A DNA stretch of 17,503 nt from JAFMDF01 sp964644655 (GTDB lineage: Bacteria > Bacteroidota > Bacteroidia > Chitinophagales > Saprospiraceae): the NCBI GenBank assembly GCA_964644655.1, contig CAZXYA010000147.1:1-17503 (forward strand). The letters are read 5' to 3'. Both the position numbers and the translations under genes were made by a program. The notes beneath the pieces are model-generated. The model was not told where the DNA came from. It did no database searches and saw only the letters and a list, made by a program, of their open reading frames with translations. Of this stretch, positions 7,343 through 14,532 are shown piece by piece (the stretch's first letter is position 1; the number at the start of each line of letters is the position of its first letter).

Positions 7343-8263
7343 TTGATTAATAAAAAAATAAGTACTCAAAAAATCGCTACACTAACAGGGCATAATTCTT
7401 CCATTTTTGCTATTATACCTTATAAAACACCCCATTTATTTCTTTCTGGGGCTGGAGATGGTTGGATAGTAGAATGGAATTTTAACGACCCAAAAATGGG
7501 CCGCTTAGTAGCCAAAGTAGAGACCCAAATATTTTCCCTTTGTTATTTAGCGGATGCCAATAAAGTAGTGGCGGGAAATATGAATGGGGGGGTACATTGG
7601 GTCGATTTGGCCAATCCGACTGCAACAAAAAATATTTTACAACACGAGAAAGGTGTTTTTGCCATTCAACAAATTGGCAATTATTTATTTACTGCTGGTG
7701 GTGCTGGAATGCTGACTCGATGGGATATTAACCAACAAAAAACAGTAGAAAGTTTACATCTAAGCAATCAAAGTTTGCGATGTATCGCTTTTTCTAAAGA
7801 ACGTAAGGAACTAGCGATTGGCGCAAGTGATCATAATATTTATCTGTTAGATGCAGATACACTAGCTATTAAACAAACCATCAAAGCAGCACATGACAAT
7901 TCGGTATTTACCCTTAAATATAGTCCGAATAGTCAATTTTTGATAAGTGGCGGAAGAGATGCTCACTTGAGAGTAAGAGATTTAAATCAAGGAGGTAAAG
8001 AAATTTCTACCCAGCCAGCTCATTGGTATACCATTAATGATATTGCATTCCATCCAAAAGCCCCTATCTTTGCGACCGCGAGTAGGGATAAGACCATTAA
8101 AATCTGGAATTCCGAAACTTACGAATTATTAAAAGTTATTGAAACGGTTAGAGATCAAGGCCATCTTAATTCTGTTAATCGGCTTTTTTGGTCTACTTTT
8201 AATAATTATTTAGTGAGTTGTGGGGATGATCGAAGTATTTTGATTTGGGAGGTTAATTTATGA
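7343..8263 (+). CDS. WD40-repeat beta-propeller protein
   Basis: The 306-residue protein consists almost entirely of seven WD40 repeats, enough for one closed propeller. Blades begin near residues 13 (TLTGHNSSIFAI), 52, 95, 137, 180, 223 and 265. The best-conserved blades are the fifth to seventh, for example GGRDAHLRVRDL, ATASRDKTIKIWN and SCGDDRSILIWEV. It has no signal peptide or membrane segment, so it is probably a cytosolic scaffold for protein contacts; no partner can be named. The start is TTG at 7343: an in-frame stop lies at 7334-7336, no ATG exists before residue 52, and the first blade begins only 12 residues in. dcd follows after 19 bp, so the two are probably co-transcribed. The N-terminal three blades are more diverged than the others. 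Confidence 0.88.
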   Translation: MINKKISTQKIATLTGHNSSIFAIIPYKTPHLFLSGAGDGWIVEWNFNDPKMGRLVAKVETQIFSLCYLADANKVVAGNMNGGVHWVDLANPTATKNILQHEKGVFAIQQIGNYLFTAGGAGMLTRWDINQQKTVESLHLSNQSLRCIAFSKERKELAIGASDHNIYLLDADTLAIKQTIKAAHDNSVFTLKYSPNSQFLISGGRDAHLRVRDLNQGGKEISTQPAHWYTINDIAFHPKAPIFATASRDKTIKIWNSETYELLKVIETVRDQGHLNSVNRLFWSTFNNYLVSCGDDRSILIWEVNL

Positions 8264-8287
8264 TTCAAACTAGAATTAATTTATGAT
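8253..8287 (+). repeat. 12-bp direct repeat spanning the WD40 stop and dcd start
   Basis: TTAATTTATGAT occurs at 8253-8264 and again at 8276-8287, 23 bp apart. The first copy carries the WD40 stop overlapped by an ATG; the second carries the dcd ATG. Between them an eight-codon frame (MIQTRINL, 8260-8286) overlaps both neighbours through ATGA. It probably arose by tandem duplication of the junction. Confidence 0.85.
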
Positions 8288-8819
8288 ACTAAGCGATAAA
8301 AAAATATACGAAGCTATCCAAAAAGGCGAAATTGTCATTGAACCTTTTGATAGAAGCTGTTTAGGTACTAATTCTTATGATGTGCATTTGGGTAAATATT
8401 TAGCCCGATATAAAGACCATATTTTGGATGCTCGAAAGCATAACGAAATTGAGCATTTTGAAATTCCTGAGGAAGGGTATGTTTTGCATCCCAATACGTT
8501 ATATCTAGGCGTAACAGCAGAATACACAGAAACACATAATTCTGTCCCATTTTTAGAAGGCAAATCTTCGGTTGGTCGATTGGGCATAGATATTCATGCT
8601 ACAGCAGGAAAGGGTGACGTTGGTTTTTGCAATACTTGGACTTTAGAAATTTCTTGTACCCACCCTGTAAGAGTTTATGCAGGTATGCCGATTGGACAAC
8701 TCATCTACTTTGTAGTAGAGGGAGATATTGAGAATTATTATAATAAAAAGAAAAACGCAAAATATAATACCCGAACGATTCGGCCTGTAGAGAGTATGAT
8801 GTGGAAGAATAAATTTTAA
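8283..8819 (+). CDS. dcd: dCTP deaminase
   Basis: The enzyme deaminates dCTP to dUTP, which feeds dTTP synthesis. The protein has 178 residues, close to the usual family length. The core GKSSVGRLGIDIHATAG (93-109) aligns with the E. coli Dcd active-site stretch: S95 with S111, R99 with R115, H105 with H121, A108 with A124, and E122 (in TWTLEIS) with the catalytic E138. The spacing from R99 to E122 is 23 residues, as in E. coli. K94 stands where E. coli has R110. The C-terminus (NAKYNTRTIRPVESMMWK) resembles the flexible lid over the nucleotide. The ATG at 8283 gives the standard MILSDKKI start. It is downstream of and close to the WD40 gene. Whether it also has dUTPase activity, as some homologues do, cannot be told from the sequence. 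Confidence 0.92.
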   Translation: MILSDKKIYEAIQKGEIVIEPFDRSCLGTNSYDVHLGKYLARYKDHILDARKHNEIEHFEIPEEGYVLHPNTLYLGVTAEYTETHNSVPFLEGKSSVGRLGIDIHATAGKGDVGFCNTWTLEISCTHPVRVYAGMPIGQLIYFVVEGDIENYYNKKKNAKYNTRTIRPVESMMWKNKF

Positions 8820-8839
8820 GTTGTAGGCTGAAAAGTATG

Positions 8840-8923
8840 AACTTTATCCCTAATGCTGAACAACTTAACTTGAAGGTCTTGAAGACACTCCAAGGTAGGC
8901 TGTTCAGAATTGGGAATAAAGTT
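8840..8923. repeat. Long imperfect hairpin after dcd
   Basis: Bases 8840-8862 and the reverse complement of 8901-8923 match at 20 of 23 positions. A GTCTT/AAGAC hairpin (8876-8886) lies in the 38-base centre. It starts 20 bp past the dcd stop, between convergent genes. There is no clear T-run, so it may be a dispersed element rather than a simple terminator. Confidence 0.8.
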
Positions 8924-9123
8924 CCCCTGATTTTTGAGTAAGCAAAAATCTTAAACCTGAAATCATAAATCCATGTAGTTTTTACGGGACAGATTTATGA
9001 TTCCTGCCTGCCGGCAGGCAGGTAAGATTTATGAACTATGATTTAAGATTTTTTGCCTTAGAAAAATATGAGGAGACAAAATGGCTATATTTTCGTAAGT
9101 CTGAACAGCCTAACTCCAAGGTA
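8896..9123. repeat. 13-bp perfect inverted repeat and 11-bp direct repeat linking two hairpins
   Basis: TAGGCTGTTCAGA (8896-8908) is the exact reverse complement of TCTGAACAGCCTA (9100-9112). ACTCCAAGGTA (8887-8897) recurs in direct orientation at 9113-9123, just before the end of the ROK kinase gene. Together they bracket the 8942-9056 hairpin. Confidence 0.8.
8942..9056. repeat. Nested long hairpin with GC-rich 20-bp palindrome
   Basis: GCAAAAATCTTAAA (8942-8955) pairs with TTTAAGATTTTTTGC (9042-9056) apart from one extra T. Inside, AATCATAAAT (8961-8970) pairs with ATTTATGATT (8993-9002). CCTGCCTGCCGGCAGGCAGG (9003-9022) is a perfect palindrome related to the one at 4596-4614. Confidence 0.85.
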
Positions 9124-9139
9124 TGAGGATAAAAACCTC

Positions 9140-9889
9140 CTATTTCGTCGCACATAATGCAGCTCCAATAATTCCTGCCTCATTCAACATTTCAGCCGTA
9201 ACGATTGGAGTTCTGATAGTTTCTAATACTTGATCAAATTTTTTGTATTTTTTACTTGCTCCTCCTCCTAAAATGAATAAATCAGGCGTAAATAAAAATT
9301 GGAGGTGTTCCAAATAGGCTTTGAATCTAACAGCCCATTCCTCATATTTTAAATCCTCTTTTTTTCTTGCAGAATTAGAGGCATATTTTTCAGCTACTTC
9401 CTTATGTCCTTTTAGATAGACATGGCCAAACTCTGTATTGGGTAATAATTTTCCATCTAAAAATATGGCAGAACCTAAGCCTGTACCAATCGTAATTAAA
9501 ATGATGGTACCTGCCACTTTTGCGCCTACGCCAAACCCTACCTCTGCTACACCTGCTACATCCGCATCATTCAAAACAACTACTTTACAGTCAGAAGCTT
9601 CTGAAAAAAGCTGGGCCGCATTGGTACCAATCCAATCTTTGTGGATATTGGAAGCTGTAAAAGCAACACCGTTTTTCATAACTGCTGGAAATCCACAGCC
9701 TATTGGACCTTTATACTCGAAGTGTTCGACTACTTTTACAAATGTATCGGTGACGTTTTTAGGGTTTGCAGGTTGAGGAGTTTCTAATCGAAATCGCTCA
9801 GAGACTAATTCCCCCGTTTTAATATTTACTAATGCTCCTTTAATTCCCGAACCGCCAATATCTATTCCTAGAACAATATCCTTTGCCAT
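9140..9889 (-). CDS. ppgK: ROK-family kinase, probable polyphosphate glucokinase
   Basis: The 249-residue protein from ATG 9889 has the ROK/ASKHA phosphate motif DIGGSGIKG (10-18), the sugar-site segment NIHKDWIGTN (81-90), the catalytic-Asp motif LNDADVAG (106-113, probable base D110), and ITIGTGLGSAI followed by LLPNTEFGH (132-156). The ROK zinc motif CxCGxxGC is absent. TPQPANP, the WIGTN segment, PNTEFGH and the C-terminal PDLFILGGGASKK closely resemble actinobacterial polyphosphate glucokinases, which phosphorylate glucose with polyphosphate or ATP. The resemblance is from memory, so the phosphoryl donor is inferred. A TTG 54 bp upstream would extend the frame but lies within a -7 box, so ATG 9889 is chosen. 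The gene is convergent with dcd and stands alone. Confidence 0.82.
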   Translation of the reverse strand: MAKDIVLGIDIGGSGIKGALVNIKTGELVSERFRLETPQPANPKNVTDTFVKVVEHFEYKGPIGCGFPAVMKNGVAFTASNIHKDWIGTNAAQLFSEASDCKVVVLNDADVAGVAEVGFGVGAKVAGTIILITIGTGLGSAIFLDGKLLPNTEFGHVYLKGHKEVAEKYASNSARKKEDLKYEEWAVRFKAYLEHLQFLFTPDLFILGGGASKKYKKFDQVLETIRTPIVTAEMLNEAGIIGAALCATK

Positions 9890-9940
9890 ATTTAGGTTAT
9901 AATGTGCCTTTAAATTGTGTGTATATAGTTTAGTGAGTTG

Positions 9941-9948
9941 CAAAAATA
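9941..9948 (-). promoter_or_regulatory. Candidate -7 box TATTTTTG for the ROK kinase
   Basis: CAAAAATA on the plus strand reads TATTTTTG on the minus strand, matching TAnnTTTG, and would give a leader of about 45 bases before ATG 9889. The TTG that begins the longest frame is the end of this box. No clear -33 element was seen. Confidence 0.45.
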
Positions 9949-10740
9949 GAAAAAAGCAACTAAAAAAACATTTTTAATAAATGATTAGAAAAAAAGGGAA
10001 ATATATTCATATTACATTATAATTTTATATATATTTGCATAGCATTCTTCCTTGCTATTTTTTTGAAACCATACACCATTTTTTGAATCACAAACTTAAC
10101 AAACTCGCTTTTTTGTTAAAAAAACGATATTTCAAAAAACATATATGGCTTTAAAATATTTAAAAAAAACAGAAAGTTTTATTAAAAAAAGAAAAACATA
10201 TATTATCTTCGCAGACCGTTAAAAAAAATATATATAAAGAGAAATCATTAAAGGATTAGTGTAGTTAATAAACAAATTTATACTATTAAATATAGTAAAC
10301 AGTCGGAAATTTTATAATTTGATAAATTTATCAAATAGCTAAACATAGTTACCTTGTTAACTCTCTCTCATTATAACTTCCTCTGTTAAGCCAATTCTGC
10401 TATTTTCCTTTTTATTTTAAATTTATTGTATAGTTGATTATTAAAAATTTTTTTTTAATGTCTGTGACTTTTTTTTAAGAATGATTTGAAATAAATACAT
10501 ATTTAAAATAAATATTTATTTATGCAATGAGTAATGGTGGAAAAATAATCTAGTCTTTTAACATCTTCCGATAATTATCGGGGTAGCCTCCTTTTGTAAT
10601 CAGCAAAACTGTTTATAAAAAGAAAACTAAAACAAGATGACTAACTTATTTTTTCATGTTTACTAAACTGATTTTTAATTTTAATTAATACCTTAGTTTT
10701 AATCATTTTTACCAGTTTGAAAACTTGAAAATTTAAAAGA
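9949..10740. other. Very AT-rich gene-free region
   Basis: About 0.8 kb with long A and T runs and no credible protein gene. Seen inside are TATATTTG (10030-10037, a plus-strand -7-like box) directly followed by ATAGCA/TGCTAT (10039-10056) and a T-run; the palindrome TTTGATAAATTTATCAAA (10318-10335); TACTAT/ATAGTA (10281-10297); and CCGATAATTATCGG (10568-10581). It could be regulatory DNA, hold an unannotated small RNA, or be a decayed remnant. Confidence 0.6.
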
Positions 10741-10824
10741 AAAAGGACGCCCAATGGAGCTGGGTTGCTGCAATAGAGAGAGAATCTAGGTAATGGTACC
10801 CAAATCTGGGGCGTCTGCTTTTTT
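10741..10824. terminator. Large bracketed hairpin, terminator or structured RNA
   Basis: GACGCCC (10746-10752) pairs with GGGCGTC (10809-10815), extended outside by AAAAG against CTTTT. Runs of T follow the stem on the plus strand and, after reversal, on the minus strand. The 56-base interior can form GGTA/TACC, TAGA/TCTA and GGGT/ACCC helices. On the minus strand it lies 32-115 bp past the BNR lipoprotein stop, so the simplest reading is a terminator of the ftsE operon. A simple terminator rarely has such a large internal domain. Confidence 0.6.
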
Positions 10825-10855
10825 CAATTATGTTACTTTCCAATTCGAAAATTCG

Positions 10856-12097
10856 CTAGAAATCTACAATAGCTGTCTTAATGGTCGTTTTTTCTTCTTC
10901 TTCATCTAATATTTCCGTCCAAGCTACTAATAATCTAGGACCAAATTTTTTCATAATTGGAAAACCACTACTTCTTGAGGTGCTTGTTTGTGTTAGCGTC
11001 ATGCGTTTTTCAATTTGAAGATTCTTTCCAATTTTAGCTAATCGAATAGCTGCATTTTCCTCTCCTAAATTTTCTAACCAACTAACAATTAACACATTAT
11101 CACCAAATGCTATATTTACTCTCCCTAAAGGATTACCCTCATCTATTTGTATAGGTTCACTAAAATTGGCGCCTGTATCAGTAGATAATGCAACTTTTAC
11201 CTGTGGTTGATTATTAGCCATTGTATACCAGGCAACTGCGACTTTATTTCCGCCATCGGCAATAATCTTGGGACCATTGACTGGGCAACCTGCTATTTCC
11301 CAATTATCTGCATGCAAATTTCGGGGACGTGTCCAATCTTGTCCAATCTGACGGACAATTGAAATATCTCTAATTTCTTCTGCGGATCTATCTCGATAAG
11401 CGACGATTACACCATTTTTAGTCAATGCTGCTGAAGTTGAACAGCAATCACACACTTTATTATCTAGCTCTATGTCGCCCGATAATTTTCCATGTTTATC
11501 AAAAAACACGCCTCTTAAAGTCATAGCGCCACCTTGTCCTTCATGATCATGTCCGTCAGAGTAATTTTCAGTTTTGGTATAACGACCATCCAACCAAGTA
11601 GCAAAGACCTTATCTGTTTCTAGAGGTTGCATACTCACAAATCCGTGTTCAGCAGCAATACCGTCCGTATGTGGAATAAAGGAAGAATGCCAGCTTTTTC
11701 CCCCGTCTGAAGTTTGGGAAATCCTAATATCATAATCATAAGTGCCAGCAGCGCTTTTTTGTAACCAATGAGCTGCTAAATGCTTACTATCGTTATTAAA
11801 ACTAACTAGTGATGGAAAATCTGCCCAATTTACAAACCAATTATTGCCTTTAGCGATGATTTTGGGTGCTGACCATTCCTTGTTTTCTAGCAGAGAAAAG
11901 GCTAATACATCAGTCGTATCCGTTAAATATTCTACCCAAGTTAGAAAAGCTTGACCATCTTTGGATATATGTAAATTAGGTTCGCCCCCCATTTTACATG
12001 GAGTCGTAATTTCTTGAATGGTGTCATTTTTATTGCAGCTAGTTATTAAAAGGAGTAAATAGATACTCCATAAGATAGATAGGGTAGGGTATTGCAA
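10856..12097 (-). CDS. BNR/sialidase-fold lipoprotein with conserved Cys cluster
   Basis: The 413-residue protein begins with a hydrophobic signal and a lipobox (LITSC, Cys at 21), so it is probably a lipoprotein. Beta-propeller repeats follow, with Asp-box motifs (TSDGGKSWH at about 129-137; the degenerate STDTGANF near 306). Distinct motifs are KVCDCCSTSAAL (about 213-224), AYRDRSAEEIRD, and EIAGCPVNGPKI; these cysteines, with TPCKMGGEP near the start, suggest disulfides or metal binding. The same motif order occurs in a family often labelled BNR repeat or exo-alpha-sialidase, from memory. Sialidase activity is not supported. The start is TTG at 12097, with no ATG available, and the n-region lacks Lys or Arg, which is odd for a signal peptide. 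ftsE ends 11 bp upstream, so the two share a transcript. Confidence 0.75.
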   Translation of the reverse strand: MQYPTLSILWSIYLLLLITSCNKNDTIQEITTPCKMGGEPNLHISKDGQAFLTWVEYLTDTTDVLAFSLLENKEWSAPKIIAKGNNWFVNWADFPSLVSFNNDSKHLAAHWLQKSAAGTYDYDIRISQTSDGGKSWHSSFIPHTDGIAAEHGFVSMQPLETDKVFATWLDGRYTKTENYSDGHDHEGQGGAMTLRGVFFDKHGKLSGDIELDNKVCDCCSTSAALTKNGVIVAYRDRSAEEIRDISIVRQIGQDWTRPRNLHADNWEIAGCPVNGPKIIADGGNKVAVAWYTMANNQPQVKVALSTDTGANFSEPIQIDEGNPLGRVNIAFGDNVLIVSWLENLGEENAAIRLAKIGKNLQIEKRMTLTQTSTSRSSGFPIMKKFGPRLLVAWTEILDEEEEKTTIKTAIVDF

Positions 12098-12108
12098 ATA
12101 AATATTTT

Positions 12109-12798
12109 TTAAACTAAAAAATTTTCTTCATCCAAAATTTGACCATTTTGGCAACGAATAATTCGGGCGGGAAAATTTTCTAGTATTCGATAATCGTGTG
12201 TGGCAAAGAAAACAGCCGTATTTTGGGAGGCAGTTAATTGTTTGAGTAATAAAAGTATTTCATCGGAGGTATCTGGATCTAGATTACCTGTTGGTTCATC
12301 TGCAATGATAAGATCTGGTGTATTTAATAAGGCTCGTGCAAAAATAATTCGTTGTTGTTCACCACCAGAAAGCTCATAGGGCATTTTATGCTTTTTGTCA
12401 ATTAAATTTACTTGTTCTAACACCTCATTAATCCTATTTTTTTTTGCCACTTTGTCTTTCCAACCTGTTGCTTCTAGTACAAAATGTAAATTTTCTTGAA
12501 CGTTTCTGTCTGTTAATAGATTAAAATTTTGGAAAACTATGCCTAATTGTCTTCGTAATAATGGAATAGATTTTCGATTTAAGGTGCTTAAATCAAATCC
12601 TGCAACTTTGCCTTTGCCTTTTTGTAGGGGTAATGCTGCATACAACGTTTTTAGTAAACTAGACTTACCACTTCCAGTTTTACCAATTAGATAAGCAAAC
12701 TCTCCTTTGTGTACTTTTAAATTGACTTTATCTAATATGAGATTTTTTTGTTGAAAAATGCTTGCTTCTTTTAATTCAATGATTAAATTTTCTTCCAT
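12109..12798 (-). CDS. ftsE: Cell-division ABC transporter ATPase FtsE
   Basis: The 229-residue ATPase has Walker A GKTGSGKS (39-46), a Q-loop in GIVFQNFNLL, the ABC signature LSGGEQQRI, Walker B LIIADEPTGNLD and the H-loop ATHDY. The KTLYAALPLQ-KGKGKVAGFDL region and the segment NVQENLHFVLEATGWKDK match the FtsE type found in Bacteroidota, which pairs with membrane subunit FtsX to control peptidoglycan hydrolases at the division septum. FtsX is not in this window. LolD or MacB-type ATPases are the main alternative, but the tail (RIIRCQNGQILDEE) favours FtsE. ATG 12798 is clear. It heads an operon with the BNR lipoprotein and is divergent from the ccmE-like gene. Confidence 0.88.
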   Translation of the reverse strand: MEENLIIELKEASIFQQKNLILDKVNLKVHKGEFAYLIGKTGSGKSSLLKTLYAALPLQKGKGKVAGFDLSTLNRKSIPLLRRQLGIVFQNFNLLTDRNVQENLHFVLEATGWKDKVAKKNRINEVLEQVNLIDKKHKMPYELSGGEQQRIIFARALLNTPDLIIADEPTGNLDPDTSDEILLLLKQLTASQNTAVFFATHDYRILENFPARIIRCQNGQILDEENFLV

Positions 12799-12859
12799 TA
12801 TTGGTGTAGTAATACGGTCTTTAACTTAAGAATGATGACTTCCTTAATCAGCCAATTGT

Positions 12860-12867
12860 CAAATTTA
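12860..12867 (-). promoter_or_regulatory. Candidate -7 box TAAATTTG for ftsE
   Basis: CAAATTTA on the plus strand reads TAAATTTG on the minus strand, a TAnnTTTG match about 62 bp upstream of the ftsE ATG. The support is positional only. Confidence 0.35.
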
Positions 12868-12930
12868 CAAATAATTCCTAGAAATCTTTTAAAAGGTGAT
12901 TTTTGTCAAGCTTGGGATTAGAAAAAAAGG

Positions 12931-12938
12931 TAATTTTG
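12931..12938 (+). promoter_or_regulatory. Candidate -7 box TAATTTTG for the ccmE-like gene
   Basis: TAATTTTG fits TAnnTTTG, with TTG at 12912-12914 sixteen bases upstream as a possible -33 element. It lies 64 bp before ATG 13003 in the divergent region shared with ftsE. Confidence 0.4.
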
Positions 12939-13002
12939 TGAAAGGTTTTGTAGACTCCAGTCGTCTTATACTTAAAAAGATGAATACGAAAAATTTAATA
13001 TC

Positions 13003-13413
13003 ATGAAAAAAATACATATTATAAGTATTATTTTGATTGCTACTGCGATAGCTATTCTAATGTCTCTATCTAATGATGTGAGTACTTTTACGACTTTTTC
13101 AGAAGCGATTGCTACGGGGAAAGTGGTGAAAATTTCTGGTCAATTGAGTAAGGATAAAGAAATGTATTATGATCCACAAAAAGATCCTAATTACTTTACT
13201 TTCTATCTAAAGGATAGTAAACAACAAGAACGAAAGGTTATCTTATTATCTGCCAAACCACAAGATTTTGAACGCTCAGAATCAATTGTTTTGACAGGAA
13301 AGATGAAAGGAGAAACATTTTTAGCATCCGATATGCTGATGAAATGCCCGTCTAAATATAAAGACGAAGAGATTTATATTAAAAGTAAGGAAGCTAGTGC
13401 TATGCTAAACTAG
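13003..13413 (+). CDS. ccmE: CcmE-like haem chaperone, CxxxY variant
   Basis: The 136-residue protein has a short N-terminal membrane anchor (about 4-22, IHIISIILIATAIAILM) and an OB-like beta domain (about 38-115: GKVVKISGQLS, YFTFYLKD, ESIVLTGKMKGETFLASDML). CcmE carries haem in the periplasm for cytochrome c maturation. In classical CcmE the haem ligand is a His in HxxxY; here the matching position is C115 in CPSKY (115-119), the CxxxY form described in Desulfovibrio and archaea. The C-terminal tail has several charged residues. No other ccm gene is in this window, so the gene is an orphan here. It is divergent from ftsE. The fold and motif support CcmE-like, but haem binding is untested. 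Confidence 0.72.
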   Translation: MKKIHIISIILIATAIAILMSLSNDVSTFTTFSEAIATGKVVKISGQLSKDKEMYYDPQKDPNYFTFYLKDSKQQERKVILLSAKPQDFERSESIVLTGKMKGETFLASDMLMKCPSKYKDEEIYIKSKEASAMLN

Positions 13414-13455
13414 TAGTTCAAGAAATAGATATTAGTTTATTCCATATAGTTGTGA

Positions 13456-13497
13456 GTTGTCGGTGATTCCGTTACCGCTCTAACTGACAACCGACAG
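13456..13497. repeat. Palindromic repeat related to the 2095-2162 array
   Basis: TGTCGGT (13458-13464) pairs with ACCGACA, read as ACAACCGACA at 13487-13496. The elements GAGTTGTC, CCGTTA and AACTGACAAC echo the hairpin at 2095-2127 (CAGTTGTC, CCGTTAG, GACAACTG). It lies 43 bp past the ccmE stop. Confidence 0.6.
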
Positions 13498-13516
13498 TTT
13501 TTGAACCATGATATAG

Positions 13517-13549
13517 TGATTTCATTGAACATCGAGTTCAATGAAATCA
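13517..13549. repeat. Perfect 14-bp inverted repeat
   Basis: TGATTTCATTGAAC (13517-13530) is the exact reverse complement of GTTCAATGAAATCA (13536-13549), with a five-base loop. TAG/CTA outside extends it with one bulge. There is no T-run, so it is a poor intrinsic terminator. Its position, about 100 bp past ccmE, suggests a dispersed element. Confidence 0.9.
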
Positions 13550-13735
13550 ACTACACACGGCTACATCTATTTTTTAGGAGAAAAACCTTTTTTAGCCGAT
13601 TATTAGTTTTATTTTTTATCAAAAAAACATACCTTTAGTGTATAAATAAGTTAAACTCCTCCTTCCATCTTTTAATTTCCTACCTTTTTAATTATTAAAT
13701 TCCCATCTATATTTTTTATTTTTAAAATTAGCAAA

Positions 13736-14244
13736 AGCTATGAACATAATCAATTAGAAGAAATAGAAAGGATAGCCCAATTATCCAATCTAAGAAACCT
13801 CTCCCTAAAAACAAATAAGGCGTTAATTGAAATACCAAATTTAATTATTGACTCCTTGTTTGGTTTAACTTTAGAAAATAATCAACAATTAGAAAATCTA
13901 AACTTTTTAACTCCTCTTGATTATATTGAAGGCAATGTGACTATTAGGAGAAATAATGCCTTAGTCATGGCGAAACTTTGCCAATACCGAATTTTACCTT
14001 ATCGCCCAATCCTGCTTTTGGCACTACTTTCCTAAACTTGGATAAGCTGAAAGGTCAACGAATGCAATTGCGATTAATGAACCAATTTGGTCAACAAGTA
14101 TGGTATCGAAATATTGAAAAGATAAGCGATGTATCTGAAAAAATAGATTTACAGGGCTTTCAGAATGGGCTTTATTTTTTGCAAATTCAATTAGCAGATA
14201 AGCGGTTGCAGACAAAGAAACTGTTGATTAGCCAGTTATATTAA
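13736..14244 (+). pseudogene. Broken T9SS-secreted leucine-rich protein
   Basis: Two frames carry matching parts of one protein. In one frame, from about 13736 to 13966, the translation has leucine-rich, receptor-L-domain-like repeats (LSNLRNLSLKTNKAL, FGLTLENNQQLENLNF, IEGNVTIRRNNAL). In the next frame, from about 13957 to 14244, it reads GETLPIPNFTLSPNPA, then VSEKIDLQGFQNGLYFLQI and a final KKLLI, which is a type IX C-terminal sorting domain (type A). A stop at 13954-13956 closes the second frame upstream, so a frameshift or deletion lies at about 13957-13975. No ATG, signal peptide or N-terminal part was found upstream, so the 5' end is lost too. The gap 13414-13735 holds only the two palindromes and AT-rich sequence. 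Confidence 0.72.
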
Positions 14245-14532
14245 ACTATAGGATAGAAAGGTGTCTAAAAAGGTAGATTTAAATGTTTAAAAGGGTAAAC
14301 TAGATTTGTCCTTTGTACCTTTAATCCTCGGTATCTTTACACTCCCTAAGTAGTTATAAATTATCTAATAAAAAATATTTTTATATTTTTTTAATATGTG
14401 TAAAATATTGATAACCAATGTAAAAGTATGCAAAATTCAATTATTTTTTTTTTAATTGCACCAAAGGGTTCCGACAAGTCAAAAATAGGTGTATTTTTAC
14501 GCCCTCATTTTTAAAGCATTAATACCATTATT

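Noticed and set aside
10145..10222. Short plus-strand frame of 25 codons rich in Lys
   Set aside because: Low-complexity translation of AT-rich DNA without a recognisable domain.
10741..10824. Known riboswitch, SRP RNA, 6S RNA or tmRNA
   Set aside because: No conserved motif of these RNAs that I could recognise.
10856..12097. Sialidase activity for the BNR lipoprotein
   Set aside because: Only the propeller repeats and Asp boxes are visible; no evidence for the catalytic Arg triad or Tyr.
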